From Brevundimonas subvibrioides ATCC 15264 (GTDB lineage: Bacteria; Pseudomonadota; Alphaproteobacteria; Caulobacterales; Caulobacteraceae), in the NCBI RefSeq assembly GCF_000144605.1, contig NC_014375.1:186001-250000 (forward strand): a stretch of DNA of 64,000 bases, written 5' to 3'. The translations under genes and the position numbers were made by a program. Shown here one piece after another: positions 27,621-36,928 of this stretch (positions are counted from its first letter, which is position 1; each line of letters starts with the position of its first letter). Below the pieces are notes generated by a model. That model was given only the letters and a program-made list of their open reading frames with translations, was not told the DNA's origin and ran no database searches.

Positions 27621-30600
27621 GCGGCGTCCTCGGCGGCGCCCGGCAGGGCGTCGAGCGTCAGGGGGCGGTAGAAATGATAGCCCTGCAGGTAGTGGGCTCC
27701 GGCGATGCGAAGGAAGTTGGCCTGCTCCGCGGTCTCGATGCCCTCGCAGACCACCTTCATCCCCAGGGCCCGGCCCACGCCGATCACGGCGTGGATGATG
27801 GCGGCCGAGGCGGTGTCGTGGGTGCAGCGCTCGACGAAGCTGCGGTCCACCTTCAGCGTGGTGAACTTCAGCTCCCGAAGCGCATGCAGGCTGGTGTAGC
27901 CCGCGCCGAAGTCGTCCAGGGCGACGCCGAACCCGTGAGCCCGCAGTGCGTCGATCGTCTGCCGGGCGGCCTCGACCTCGAGCATGGCCGTCTCGGTGAC
28001 CTCGACCTCCAGCCGCTCCGGCGGAAAGCCGAGCGCGCCGGCGGCGGTGGCCACCCGCGCGGCGAACCCCGGCAGCTGGAACTCGGCGGCGGAGGCATTG
28101 ATCGACACCAGAAGGTCGGGCCGCGCCGCGAGATCCTGCATGGCGCGCGTCATGACGAAGTCCGTCAGCCGCGCGATACAGCCCTCGGCCTCGAGGCGCG
28201 GGATGAACGCGTCCGGGCCCAGACGTCCGTGCTGCGGGTGGGTCCAGCGCACCAGGGCCTCGACCTTGCCGGACAGCTGCCCCGTGCGGGTCACCAGCGG
28301 CTGATAGACGAGGTGTAGATCGCCGCGCTCGATGGCGATGGCGAGGTCCTCCGCGGCGCTGAGCTGAGCCGGGGCCTCATCCGCAGGCTCGGCCATGGCG
28401 GCCAGGGTGAGCGACACCAGGGACTGGATCGCGTCCACGCCGATGGTGGAGACGGGCTCGCCGGATCGGGCGGCCGTCTCGATCCGCGAGGTCTCGCGGG
28501 CCACCGCCGAGGCTCCCAGGCTCAGGCTCATGGACTTCAGGGCGTGCGCCGCCCGGGCCAGCGATTCGGCGTCCTCCGCCGTGACGCCCTGGACGATCTC
28601 GGCCAGCCGCAGGGGGGCGTTGGTCGCATACAGGGCGTGCACGCGGGTGACGAAGTCCGCCCGGCCGTTCCGCGCCATCGCGAGCAGCTCCCCCCGGATC
28701 GTGGCGTCGAACAGGTCGGTGCGCACCTCGTCCAGGGGCGTCGCGGCCGCGACCGGCGGGGAGACCGCGGCCCCCGACATGGCCCCCGACACGGCCCTGT
28801 CCCCGCAGAACCGGGCCAGTTCCCGGACCAGATCCTCGAGGGTGAAGGGCTTGTGGATCACCCCGTCCATGCCCGAGGCCTTCCAGGCGTCGGCGCCCGA
28901 CCCGACCACATGCGCGGTCAGGGCGATGATCGCGGCTCTGGGGCGCCCGCTCTCCGCCTCCTCCGCGCGGATGGCCCGCGTCGCGTCGAACCCGTCCAGA
29001 ACGGGCATCGAACCGTCCATCAGGACCAGGTCGAAGCGTTGCAGCCGAAGGCGCTCGACGGCCTGCAGTCCGTCGTTGGCGGTGAAGGTCTCGACACCCA
29101 GGCGTGACAGGGCCTCGACGGCGACCTCGCGGTTCACCTCGGAGTCGTCGACGACGAGCACGCGCACGCCCGGGAAGGTCGTTCCCGGGGGCACGCGCAC
29201 CGTCTGATAGGTCAGCCGCGGCCGCACCCCGTCCTGCATCTGGCGCACGACGTCCCGCAGGTCGGCCTGCCGCAGAGGCCTGACCATGACGCAGGCCTCG
29301 GGCGAGCCCCGGAGAACCGCCGCCGCCGCGTCCTCGCTGTCGCAGACCACGACCCCGAAATCCGGCGCGTCCTGACCGGCCCCGACGATGGCCGGCCCCG
29401 CGTCGTGGTCCGTGACGCGCACGTCCCAGGCGTCGAGATACAGCCGAAGGGCCCGCTGCGTCTGACCCGACAGTCCGCGCACGCCCACGGTCCAGCCGGC
29501 GTCGATCGGCGCCGGGACGGCCGGGTCCGCCACCGGGTGCAGCGGGGCCGAGAAGGCGAACGTCGACCCCTCGCCCACGGTGCTGGACAGGGACCAGACG
29601 CCGCCCATCGAGCGGACGAGACGATCGCAGATGGCCAGGCCCAGCCCGGTCCCGCCATGGGTCCGGGTCGTGCTCTGGTCGGCCTGGGTGAAGGCCTCGA
29701 ACAGGGTGGGCAGCTTGTCCGCGGGGATGCCCGGGCCGGTGTCGTGAACGGCCACGCGGATGCGTCGCGGATCCTCGGGGTCGCGGTCGATGGCGATCAG
29801 CACCCCGCCCAGATCGGTGAATTTGATGGCGTTGTTGACGAGGTTGCCGATCACCTGACGCAGCCGGGTGGGGTCGCCCAGAACCTGCGGCAGGCGGGGA
29901 TCGACGAACACGGCCAAATCCAGTCCCTTGCTGGCGGCCTTCTCCGAAAACAGGCTGGCCACGTCCTCGGCGGCGTCGGCCAGATCGACCTCGACGATCT
30001 CCAGATCCATCTTGCCGGCCTCGACCTTCGAGAAGTCGAGAATGTCGTTGATGATGCCGAGCAGCGACTTTCCGGATTTCGAGATCACGTCGGCATAGCG
30101 CTGCTGCCGCTGTGGCAGGTCGGAGGTCGCCAGCATGTCGCTGAGGGCCAGGATGCCGTTCAGGGGTGTGCGGATCTCGTGGCTCATGACGGCGAGAAAA
30201 TCCGACTTGGCCGCGTTCGCCTGCTCGGCGGCGTCCCTGGCCACCACCAGTTCCCCGGTGCGGGCGGCGACCTCGCTCTCCAGCCCCTCCACCTGGGCCG
30301 CGATCCGTGCGTCCCGCTCCCGGATGCCGGACAGCATCGTATCGATGCCCGACACCAGGTCCGCGACCTCGCCCTCGGCCTTGATGTCCACGCGGGTCGA
30401 GAAGTCTCGCGTGTCGTGAACGTGTTTGACCAGGCCGGCCAGGGCGACGATCGGCGCGCTGATCTTCCGCGCCATCCTGAGGGCGACAATCAACCCCGCG
30501 ACGACCGCGACCAGGGCCCCGGCCAGGGTCGTCCAGATCGTGGCCAGGACCCGACCCCGCAACTCCGGCGTCCGGCTGAACAGGGTGATCGCGCCGACCG

Positions 30601-31033
30601 TTTCGCCTTCGCTCAGAACCGGGGCCGAGACCTGGATCGATCCGGTGCTGAGCACAGACCAGATCGACAGCCGGTCCCTGGATCCCGCGACCGTGGCATC
30701 GGTCATGAGCCGTGCGCCGGCCCCGGTTTCCGCCAGCAGGCCGAAGCGGTCGGACTCCAGGCGCGCGTAGCTGATCCCCGGCATCTGGCTGACCGAGCGG
30801 ATGGCGACGAAGCTTTCGGCACGGTCTCCGCGCGCGACAGCTTCGGAGGCCAGCGAGCCGATGACGCGGGCCGTCTGGGTCAGCCGGCTGGTCTCCAGCG
30901 TCGCCTGTCTTCGCAAGTCTATCCAGGTCGACACGGCGGCCGTCACCAGGAACGACGCAAGTAAAGACGCGGTGACCAGTCCGACCAGCTTACGCGCGAT
31001 GCCGCCGTGGGTCTTGAGTCGGGTGCCGTACAC
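27617..31033 (-). CDS. Hybrid sensor kinase with HAMP, HisKA/HATPase, receiver, Hpt and EAL domains
   Basis: An 1138-residue inner-membrane protein. Membrane helices (about 17-38 and 164-186) enclose a periplasmic sensor; HAMP follows (about 187-240); HisKA has its His285 in MSHEIRTP; the ATPase has N-box NAIKF (401), DTGPGIP and GGTGLGLAI (460). A degenerate receiver (about 515-600) lacks its acceptor Asp. A full receiver (about 622-740) has Asp673 in LVLMDGSMP. An Hpt segment has His830 in AAHALKS. The C-terminus is a full EAL domain (890-1125) with EAL at 925-927, INAS, DDFGAGYTS, KVDRSF, CEGIE and QGYHFYRP, so cyclic-di-GMP phosphodiesterase activity looks intact. The start is a GTG. It is coupled to the receiver protein downstream. 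Confidence 0.93.
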   Translation of the reverse strand: MYGTRLKTHGGIARKLVGLVTASLLASFLVTAAVSTWIDLRRQATLETSRLTQTARVIGSLASEAVARGDRAESFVAIRSVSQMPGISYARLESDRFGLLAETGAGARLMTDATVAGSRDRLSIWSVLSTGSIQVSAPVLSEGETVGAITLFSRTPELRGRVLATIWTTLAGALVAVVAGLIVALRMARKISAPIVALAGLVKHVHDTRDFSTRVDIKAEGEVADLVSGIDTMLSGIRERDARIAAQVEGLESEVAARTGELVVARDAAEQANAAKSDFLAVMSHEIRTPLNGILALSDMLATSDLPQRQQRYADVISKSGKSLLGIINDILDFSKVEAGKMDLEIVEVDLADAAEDVASLFSEKAASKGLDLAVFVDPRLPQVLGDPTRLRQVIGNLVNNAIKFTDLGGVLIAIDRDPEDPRRIRVAVHDTGPGIPADKLPTLFEAFTQADQSTTRTHGGTGLGLAICDRLVRSMGGVWSLSSTVGEGSTFAFSAPLHPVADPAVPAPIDAGWTVGVRGLSGQTQRALRLYLDAWDVRVTDHDAGPAIVGAGQDAPDFGVVVCDSEDAAAAVLRGSPEACVMVRPLRQADLRDVVRQMQDGVRPRLTYQTVRVPPGTTFPGVRVLVVDDSEVNREVAVEALSRLGVETFTANDGLQAVERLRLQRFDLVLMDGSMPVLDGFDATRAIRAEEAESGRPRAAIIALTAHVVGSGADAWKASGMDGVIHKPFTLEDLVRELARFCGDRAVSGAMSGAAVSPPVAAATPLDEVRTDLFDATIRGELLAMARNGRADFVTRVHALYATNAPLRLAEIVQGVTAEDAESLARAAHALKSMSLSLGASAVARETSRIETAARSGEPVSTIGVDAIQSLVSLTLAAMAEPADEAPAQLSAAEDLAIAIERGDLHLVYQPLVTRTGQLSGKVEALVRWTHPQHGRLGPDAFIPRLEAEGCIARLTDFVMTRAMQDLAARPDLLVSINASAAEFQLPGFAARVATAAGALGFPPERLEVEVTETAMLEVEAARQTIDALRAHGFGVALDDFGAGYTSLHALRELKFTTLKVDRSFVERCTHDTASAAIIHAVIGVGRALGMKVVCEGIETAEQANFLRIAGAHYLQGYHFYRPLTLDALPGAAEDAA

Positions 31034-31150
31034 TGGCGAAGCCCCAGGTGGTTGTAAGTATTTTCACCTATACCCGGCGTTAATGACCTGACCCTTAAGC
31101 CGTCTGTCTGGTCGGGGGATCGGAGAGGTATCAGCCTCTGGGGTGTTCTG

Positions 31151-31603
31151 ATGAGTGGCTTTTTCTACGTTCTCGACGACGAGGCTCGCCTCCTTTTCGT
31201 GGATGACGATCCTATCCTGCGGGAGTTCGCGCAGGTGAACCTGGCGTCCGCCGCCGCCGAAGTCGATGTGGCCGCCGACGGCGTCGAGGCGCTCGAGGCG
31301 TTGTCACGGCACCGCTACGACCTGCTGCTGGTGGATCTCGACATGCCCCGCATGGACGGTTTCGAGCTGCTGGCGCATTTGCGCGCGGATCCGGCCACGG
31401 CCCATCTCCCCGTGGTGGTCGAAACGGGCCGCGAGGACGTGGAGGCCATCGACCGCGCGTTTCGCGCCGGAGCGACCGCCTTCGTGACCAAGCCGCTGAA
31501 CTGGCGGCTGCTGACCTATCAACTGCGGTTCACCCTTCGCGCCGCGCGCGCGGAAGCCGTCTTGCGTGATCGTTGCCGCTCCGCGCCCCTCGTCGCGGCG
31601 TGA
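31151..31603 (+). CDS. Single-domain response regulator
   Basis: A 150-residue receiver protein with the acidic residues VDDD (18-20), phosphoacceptor Asp62 in LLLVDLDMPRMDGF and lysine in VTKPL. A short C-terminal helix follows (LLTYQLRFTLRAARAEAVLR); no DNA-binding domain is present. It diverges from the hybrid kinase across a 117-base gap and leads into the Tad-domain gene, whose possible GTG start (31600) overlaps its TGA. Confidence 0.9.
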   Translation: MSGFFYVLDDEARLLFVDDDPILREFAQVNLASAAAEVDVAADGVEALEALSRHRYDLLLVDLDMPRMDGFELLAHLRADPATAHLPVVVETGREDVEAIDRAFRAGATAFVTKPLNWRLLTYQLRFTLRAARAEAVLRDRCRSAPLVAA

Positions 31604-31611
31604 CCTATCCA

Positions 31612-32862
31612 ATGAACTGGCTCGACCGTTGCCGACGTTGGCTTGCCGCATTCGGGCGTGACGAACGCGGCAACATCGCCCTGATATTCGCCCTGTCCAC
31701 CCCGGCCGTGGTCCTGATCTCCGTCGGCGCCGTCGAACTCGGGAGCGTCCAGTCCAACCGCGCCAAGCTTCAGGACATCGCCGATACCGCTGCGCTGGCG
31801 GGGGCCAACGAGCTCGCACTCGCCATCGACGACGCCGCCGCCATCGAGCGCGCCAAGGTCTTCATCGATGGCCACGTCTCCGAGTGGAAAAGCGCGCCGG
31901 CCGTCACGCCGGAAATCGCCGTGATCCTCAGGGACAAGCAGCGGGTGATCCAGGTGGTCCTGAAGGGCCACACGCCCTCGTTCTTCGCCAATATGTTGCC
32001 GCCCGGCGGCTGGAAATATCATGCGGAGGCGCGCGCGGTCGCCGTCGGCCTGACCCCCCTGTGCGTTCTGATCACCGGGAGTTCCGGTTCCAAGATGCTC
32101 AATGTGAAGGACTCGGGGCGTCTCTCGGCCTTGCAGTGTCTGGTCCATTCCAATCGAGACATCGTGGTCGAGGGCGGCAATATCGCGGCCTTCCAGGTCC
32201 AGGCGGTCACGTCGGCGCGGGGCGTGATCAGCCCGACCGCAGGCACGGGTGCATCCCCCATCGACGATCCGTTCCGGGATCTCGGTCTCGGGCGACCGGG
32301 CCCCTGCCCCGCAGGCGGCCCCGTCGATCTCGATGTGAAGACCGGGACCCATCGCCTCGCCCCGGGCGTCCACTGCGGCAAGTACAAGATGGGCGGCAAT
32401 GCGTTGCTGGTCCTCGATCCCGGCGACCACTGGTTCATTCGAGGCCAGCTGGAGGTCAAGGAGGACGCACGCCTTCAGGGCGACGACGTGGTCCTGTTCT
32501 TCGACAAGGATTCGAAATTTGATTTCAAGGACCACGCGACGGTCAGTCTGGACGGCCGGAAAAGCGGTGCCTACGCCGGCATGGTCATGGTCGCGGCGCG
32601 GGGAAACACGTCGGATTTCGGCATATCCAGCGACAATGTGGAGAACCTGCTGGGCGTCATCTATGTGCCGGACGCACGCGTGATCGTCGAGGGTGGCAAG
32701 GCCGAGATCGCGCGGGACAGTGCCTGGACGGTGATCGTCGCACGCTCCCTGGAGCTCAAGGGCGCGCCCTCGCTGATCATCAACTCGAACTATGCCGTTT
32801 CCGATGTTCCGGTCCCCACGGGGGTCGGCCCCAGGGGCGGCGAAGTACGGCTCGTCGACTAG
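31612..32862 (+). CDS. TadG-like protein with N-terminal Tad domain
   Basis: A 416-residue protein with the Tad (TadE/G-like) N-terminus: a cytoplasmic RDERGNIALIFALSTPAV stretch with one membrane helix (about 22-44) and SVQSNRAKLQDIADTAALAG. The long C-terminal part (about 140-410) is rich in beta-type segments (GTHRLAPGVHCGKYKMGG, DDVVLFFDKDSKFDFKDHATV) and probably lies outside the membrane. TadG-type proteins assist Flp/Tad pili or surface adhesion in Caulobacter. The start may instead be the GTG at 31600, overlapping the receiver stop (GTGA). No other tad genes are nearby. Confidence 0.82.
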   Translation: MNWLDRCRRWLAAFGRDERGNIALIFALSTPAVVLISVGAVELGSVQSNRAKLQDIADTAALAGANELALAIDDAAAIERAKVFIDGHVSEWKSAPAVTPEIAVILRDKQRVIQVVLKGHTPSFFANMLPPGGWKYHAEARAVAVGLTPLCVLITGSSGSKMLNVKDSGRLSALQCLVHSNRDIVVEGGNIAAFQVQAVTSARGVISPTAGTGASPIDDPFRDLGLGRPGPCPAGGPVDLDVKTGTHRLAPGVHCGKYKMGGNALLVLDPGDHWFIRGQLEVKEDARLQGDDVVLFFDKDSKFDFKDHATVSLDGRKSGAYAGMVMVAARGNTSDFGISSDNVENLLGVIYVPDARVIVEGGKAEIARDSAWTVIVARSLELKGAPSLIINSNYAVSDVPVPTGVGPRGGEVRLVD

Positions 32863-32882
32863 ACAGGACAGGGAGAGGGACG

Positions 32883-33347
32883 ATGGCACTGGAATCGGAG
32901 CGCGTCGCCGAAGCGGCGGAAATGAACCCGGGCAACCGGCGGGCCAAATCCGAACGGCGGGGCAAGGACCGTCGCCTGGGCCAGACCCGCATCAACCACG
33001 TCGCGCCCCGGCGGTCTCTTATGAAGGCCTTCGGTGCATCGGCGACGGCCATGTCCTGTGCCGTTTTCGCCATCGTCATCCTGGCGACCGCCATGATCGC
33101 GCAGACGATCCCCTGGATCGCCCTGTCCGTATCCGGGATGGCGGTGGTCATCTCGGCCTTCGCCCTCATGCTGGGCAGCCTCGAGCAACGTCTGATCGAG
33201 ATCCGCCTGGAGCTCATGATGGCGAACGGCGGCATGCGGCAGGCGGATCGCCGCAATGGTGATCGCCGATCCGGGTCCCGGCCCAGTGAGGAGTCCATGC
33301 CCCATGCGACGGCCCGCGCGACGGCGCCGGCAGACGTCGTCGCATAG
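32883..33347 (+). CDS. Small membrane protein, unknown
   Basis: A 154-residue protein with a basic N-terminus (about 1-48), two membrane helices (about 50-72, ASATAMSCAVFAIVILATAMI, and 76-98, IPWIALSVSGMAVVISAF) and a charged tail containing RRNGDRRSGSR. A clear ribosome-binding site (GGGAGAGGG) precedes the ATG, and the gene follows the Tad-domain gene by 20 bases on the same strand, so co-expression is likely. I do not recognise the family. Confidence 0.75.
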   Translation: MALESERVAEAAEMNPGNRRAKSERRGKDRRLGQTRINHVAPRRSLMKAFGASATAMSCAVFAIVILATAMIAQTIPWIALSVSGMAVVISAFALMLGSLEQRLIEIRLELMMANGGMRQADRRNGDRRSGSRPSEESMPHATARATAPADVVA

Positions 33348-33352
33348 ACCCG

Positions 33353-34327
33353 TCAGTCCTTCGTCGGACTGACCGCGTTTGCATCGCCATAGGTCAGGGC
33401 CAGGAACACGTCCTCCAGGTCCGGATCCTCGGTGGTGATGTCCGAGATGGTGATCCCGGCCGCGCGCACCGCGGCCAGCACCTGTTCCACCGACGACTGG
33501 CCCTTGCGATAGGTGATGGCGAAGGCCCCGTTCGGGCGCGCCACCGTCTCGAACCCGGCCACGACCGGCAGGCCGTCCAGCGGGTGCTCCGGCGTCACCA
33601 CGACGTTCCGCGTATCCAGCCGGCGCAGCAGCTGCGGCGTCGGCTCGCACGCCACCACCTGGCCCCGGTTCATGATGGCGATGGTGTCACACAGCTCCTG
33701 CGCCTCCTCCAGATAGTGGGTGGTCAGCAGGATGGTCACGCCCTCGGCGTTGATGCGGCGGACATATTCCCACAGCTGGCGACGCAGCTCGACGTCCACC
33801 CCGGCGGTCGGCTCGTCCAGGATCAGGATGGGCGGATTGTGGACCAGGGCCTTGGCCACCATCAGCCGGCGCTTCATGCCGCCCGACAGGGCCCGCACAT
33901 AGGCGTTGGCCTTGTCCGACAGGCCCAGCGCCGCCAGCAGTTCGTCACTGCGCCGCTCGTTCTTCGGCACGCCATAGAATCCCGCCTGCACCTCCAGCGC
34001 CTCGCGCGGGGTGAAGAAGACGTCGGCCACGATTTCCTGCGGCACGACGCCCAGCGCCGCCCGGGCGTCGCGCGGCCGCTCGTCGATGTCGCGGCCCCAG
34101 ATGGCGGCGGTCCCGCCGGTCTTGTTAACCACCCCGGCCAGGATGTTGATCAGCGTCGACTTGCCCGCGCCGTTGGGGCCCAGCAGGCCGAACATGGAGC
34201 CGCGCGGAATCACCAGGTCGACGCCGCGCAGGGCGGTCTTGGGCGGAGACTTCTTGGACCCGGCATAGGTCTTTTCCAGCCCGTGCACCTCGATGGCGTT
34301 GACGGGCAGGGCTTCGGTCTGGGTCAT
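33353..34327 (-). CDS. ABC transporter ATP-binding protein
   Basis: A 324-residue ATPase with Walker A GLLGPNGAGKST, Q-loop VVPQEIV, the signature ALSGGMKRRL, Walker B ILILDEPTAGVD and the switch His in TTHYLEEA. It is of the single-subunit exporter class seen with YadH/DrrB-type permeases and has about 90 extra residues at the C-terminus. No permease gene is adjacent, so the transmembrane partner must lie elsewhere. It converges on the small membrane protein gene at its left. Confidence 0.92.
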   Translation of the reverse strand: MTQTEALPVNAIEVHGLEKTYAGSKKSPPKTALRGVDLVIPRGSMFGLLGPNGAGKSTLINILAGVVNKTGGTAAIWGRDIDERPRDARAALGVVPQEIVADVFFTPREALEVQAGFYGVPKNERRSDELLAALGLSDKANAYVRALSGGMKRRLMVAKALVHNPPILILDEPTAGVDVELRRQLWEYVRRINAEGVTILLTTHYLEEAQELCDTIAIMNRGQVVACEPTPQLLRRLDTRNVVVTPEHPLDGLPVVAGFETVARPNGAFAITYRKGQSSVEQVLAAVRAAGITISDITTEDPDLEDVFLALTYGDANAVSPTKD

Positions 34328-34402
34328 AAGGGACTTTCGGCGGGAGGCGTGGCCGTCTAACTAGGCGCGAGGCCTCCCCGCGCCAAGACCACGGATCCGA
34401 TC

Positions 34403-34639
34403 ATGCCCCCGCGCCACCCCGAAACCCTCGTCGCCCCGCCCGAACAGATCGTGGTCTCGACCAAGCGGGTCGCCTGCGACGGCGGCGGTGTCCTGGGCCA
34501 TCCGCTGGTCTATCTGGACATGGGCGGCGAGACCTTCGTCGAGTGCGGCTACTGCGACCGTCGCTTCGTGCTGTCGGCCGACCACCACGCCGAGAGCGAC
34601 TACCTGGACCCGGCCGCCCGCCCGCCCGAGGCGCACTGA
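34403..34639 (+). CDS. zf-CHCC zinc-finger protein (NDUFS6-like)
   Basis: A 78-residue protein with VACDGGG, LGHPLVYLD, and VECGYCDRRFVL, which supply the Cys, His and CxxC ligands of the CHCC zinc finger found in bacterial relatives of the mitochondrial complex I subunit NDUFS6. Proteins of this type are widely conserved in alphaproteobacteria. Function in complex I assembly is inferred from the family only. Confidence 0.88.
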   Translation: MPPRHPETLVAPPEQIVVSTKRVACDGGGVLGHPLVYLDMGGETFVECGYCDRRFVLSADHHAESDYLDPAARPPEAH

Positions 34640-34703
34640 CCGCACGCCGCCCCCGTCGCGGCCAGGGCCGTCCGTCGGCCGAGTTGGAACGGCGGTCGCA
34701 CAG

Positions 34704-34923
34704 GTTCATCACGGCGAGCACAACGGGGTCACAGAGGACACGACGGGACCGAGCGGTGGTCGCGGGCGTCGTTCGCTCCTGGCACCGAAAGCAGAGAAAG
34801 GGCGGCGTCGCCGCCGATCCTCTCTTCGACCAGGCGTCGCGCCGGAAGGATGGGATCGGCGATGCCACCGCAGTCTTGATCCCGCCGTGTTCGCTGTGGC
34901 CCGTTGTGCTCGCTGTGATGAAC
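34704..34923. repeat. MITE-like element with long imperfect inverted terminal repeats
   Basis: Positions 34704-34753 and 34875-34923 are inverted copies of each other over about 49 bases. Both begin GTTCATCAC when read outward-in and share the block GCGAGCACAACGGG, with roughly ten differences. The 121-base core has no convincing reading frame and includes a GGCGGCG/CGCCGCC stem. No obvious target-site duplication is seen. It accounts for most of the 343-base gap between the zf-CHCC gene and the FMN reductase. Confidence 0.7.
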
Positions 34924-34982
34924 CCCTCGCAGCAGATCCATGCGCCAACGGAAGCGCCGGTTGGTCTAAAGCCTGATCGGCA

Positions 34983-35564
34983 TCAGGCCGAAGCCTGCGG
35001 CTCCCGCATCGGCTTCAGGGCCACCGCCCATTTGTGAAGCTCCTTCAGCATCGTCGTCGTCCCGGCGACCGTCTGTTCGTTCGGGTTGAAGACGCCGTCG
35101 TCGCCGATGAAGTTGGTGAAGAACGGCACCGGCACGGCCTGGGCGATCGCCATCATGTTCAGGTTCCCCAGCAGGCCGCGCAGCGTCTGCGAGGACCGCA
35201 ATCCGCCCGACACGCCGCCATAGCTGACCACGGCGGCCGGCTTGTAGGTCCATTCGTGGTACAGGCACTGGATCGCGTTGATCACCGCGGCCGGGGCGAA
35301 ATAGTCGTATTCGGGCGTGACGAAGACGAAGGCGTCGGCCGGGGCGACGCTCGCGCTCCAGCGTTTGGTGTGGGCGTGTTCGTACCGGTTCTGCGCCGGA
35401 TGGGCGGCCTCGTCGAACAGGGGCAGGTCGAAGGCGGCCAGATCGACCATCTCGACCTCGAACGCCCCCTGCTCCCGCGCGAACCGGTCGACCCATTCGG
35501 CCACGGGGGTCCCGGCCCGGCTCGGCCGCGTGCTGCAGAAGATGACGTTCAGTTTCAGTGCCAT
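34983..35564 (-). CDS. NAD(P)H-dependent FMN reductase-type flavoprotein
   Basis: A 193-residue flavodoxin-like protein. The FMN-binding loop is STRPSRAGTPVAEW (about 11-24), followed by FVTPEYDYFAPAAVINAIQ and SYGGVSGGLRSSQTLRG, all typical of the NADPH-dependent FMN reductase/ChrR family. Substrates may be quinones, chromate or azo compounds, which cannot be decided. The start at 35564 is supported by a GGGAGG ribosome-binding site; a longer frame upstream is rejected. Confidence 0.9.
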   Translation of the reverse strand: MALKLNVIFCSTRPSRAGTPVAEWVDRFAREQGAFEVEMVDLAAFDLPLFDEAAHPAQNRYEHAHTKRWSASVAPADAFVFVTPEYDYFAPAAVINAIQCLYHEWTYKPAAVVSYGGVSGGLRSSQTLRGLLGNLNMMAIAQAVPVPFFTNFIGDDGVFNPNEQTVAGTTTMLKELHKWAVALKPMREPQASA

Positions 35565-35696
35565 CTCGTGGCCTCCCTCGGTGGATCGGATCGCCGCCGG
35601 CGCGACTGCGATGTCGCGCCCCGGCCTGCATGCCATGGAATGCGCGAGTTGGTAAAAAGGCGACGTCGACGCAGGGGGTGACCCGGGCCGTGGGCC

Positions 35697-36887
35697 TCAG
35701 GCCGCCTGTCCCGCGACCCAGCCCGAGCTCCAGGCCCACTGGAAATTATACCCGCCCAGCCAGCCGGTGATGTCGACCACCTCGCCGATGAAATACAGGC
35801 TGGGCACCGATTTCGCCGCCATGGTCGACTGGTCCAGCTGGTCCGTGGCCACCCCGCCCAGGGTCACCTCGGCGGTGCGGTAGCCCTCCGACCCCACCGG
35901 CTTCACGGTCCAGCCGTTCACCGCCGCGTCGAGCCGCGCCAGCACCTTGTCGCCGACCTCGGCCAGCTTACCGTTGGCGCCTTCCCGCGCCGTCAGCACC
36001 TCGGCCAGCCGGCGCGGCACGATGTGGCCGAGCGCCGTGTGCACCGCCTGTTTGCCGCCGTTCTCGGCCTTGGCCGCCTTCAGCCGCTCCAGCACCCGCA
36101 CCCCCGGCGCCATCGACACCGTGATCGCCTCCCCCTCGCGCCAATAGGAGCTGATCTGCAGGATCGCCGGGCCGCTCAGCCCCCGATGGGTAAAGAGCAT
36201 CGCTTCCTCGAACCGGGTCTTCCCGGCCGTGACGACGGCATCCACCGCCACCCCCGCCAGCGGGGTGGTCTGTTCCAGCAGCCCCGCCTCGAAGGTCAGC
36301 GGCACCAGCGCCGGCCGGGTCTCGGTGACCCTCAGGTCGAACTGGCGCGCGAGGTCATAGCCCCAGCCCGTCGCGCCCATCTTGGGGATCGACTTGCCCC
36401 CCGTCGCCACCACCAGCGAGGCGCAGCGCACCGCCGTCCCGTCCGACAGGGTCAGGGCGAAGCCGTCTCCCTCGCGCGCCACCGCCGCCACGCCGGTGCC
36501 CAGCCGCAGCGTCACCCCCGCCGCCCGCATCGCGTCCGTCAGCATCCGCACGATCTGTTTGGCGCTGTCGTCGCAGAACAGCTGCCCCAGGGTCTTCTCG
36601 TGCCAGGCGATCCCCGCCCGGTCGACGCGCCCGACGAAGTCCGCCACCGTGAACCGCCCCAGCGCCGAGGCCGCGAACCGGGGGTTCTCCCCCAGCATGT
36701 TGGCCACCGTCGTCCCCGTATTGGTGAAGTTGCACCGCCCGCCGCCCGAGATGCGGATCTTCTCGCCCGGGGCCCGGGCATGGTCCACGACCAGCACCGA
36801 GCGCCCGCGCCGCCCCGCCTCGGCCGCGCACAGCATCCCCGCCGCGCCCGCGCCCACCACCACCACATCGACCGTCTCTGTCTTCAT
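35697..36887 (-). CDS. BaiN/HI0933-type FAD-dependent oxidoreductase
   Basis: A 396-residue flavoprotein. The N-terminal dinucleotide-binding motif is VVVVGAGAAGMLCAAEAGRRG, followed by ISGGGRCNFTN, a marker of this family, and the C-terminal YFIGEVVDITGWLGGYNFQWAWSSG. The reaction in bacteria is not settled. Its start lies 42 bases from a LexA-box-like site at 36929-36943. Confidence 0.92.
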   Translation of the reverse strand: MKTETVDVVVVGAGAAGMLCAAEAGRRGRSVLVVDHARAPGEKIRISGGGRCNFTNTGTTVANMLGENPRFAASALGRFTVADFVGRVDRAGIAWHEKTLGQLFCDDSAKQIVRMLTDAMRAAGVTLRLGTGVAAVAREGDGFALTLSDGTAVRCASLVVATGGKSIPKMGATGWGYDLARQFDLRVTETRPALVPLTFEAGLLEQTTPLAGVAVDAVVTAGKTRFEEAMLFTHRGLSGPAILQISSYWREGEAITVSMAPGVRVLERLKAAKAENGGKQAVHTALGHIVPRRLAEVLTAREGANGKLAEVGDKVLARLDAAVNGWTVKPVGSEGYRTAEVTLGGVATDQLDQSTMAAKSVPSLYFIGEVVDITGWLGGYNFQWAWSSGWVAGQAA

Positions 36888-36928
36888 GCGGCGTCCCTTA
36901 GCACGCCCTCCGCGCCTGTGGACGACCG

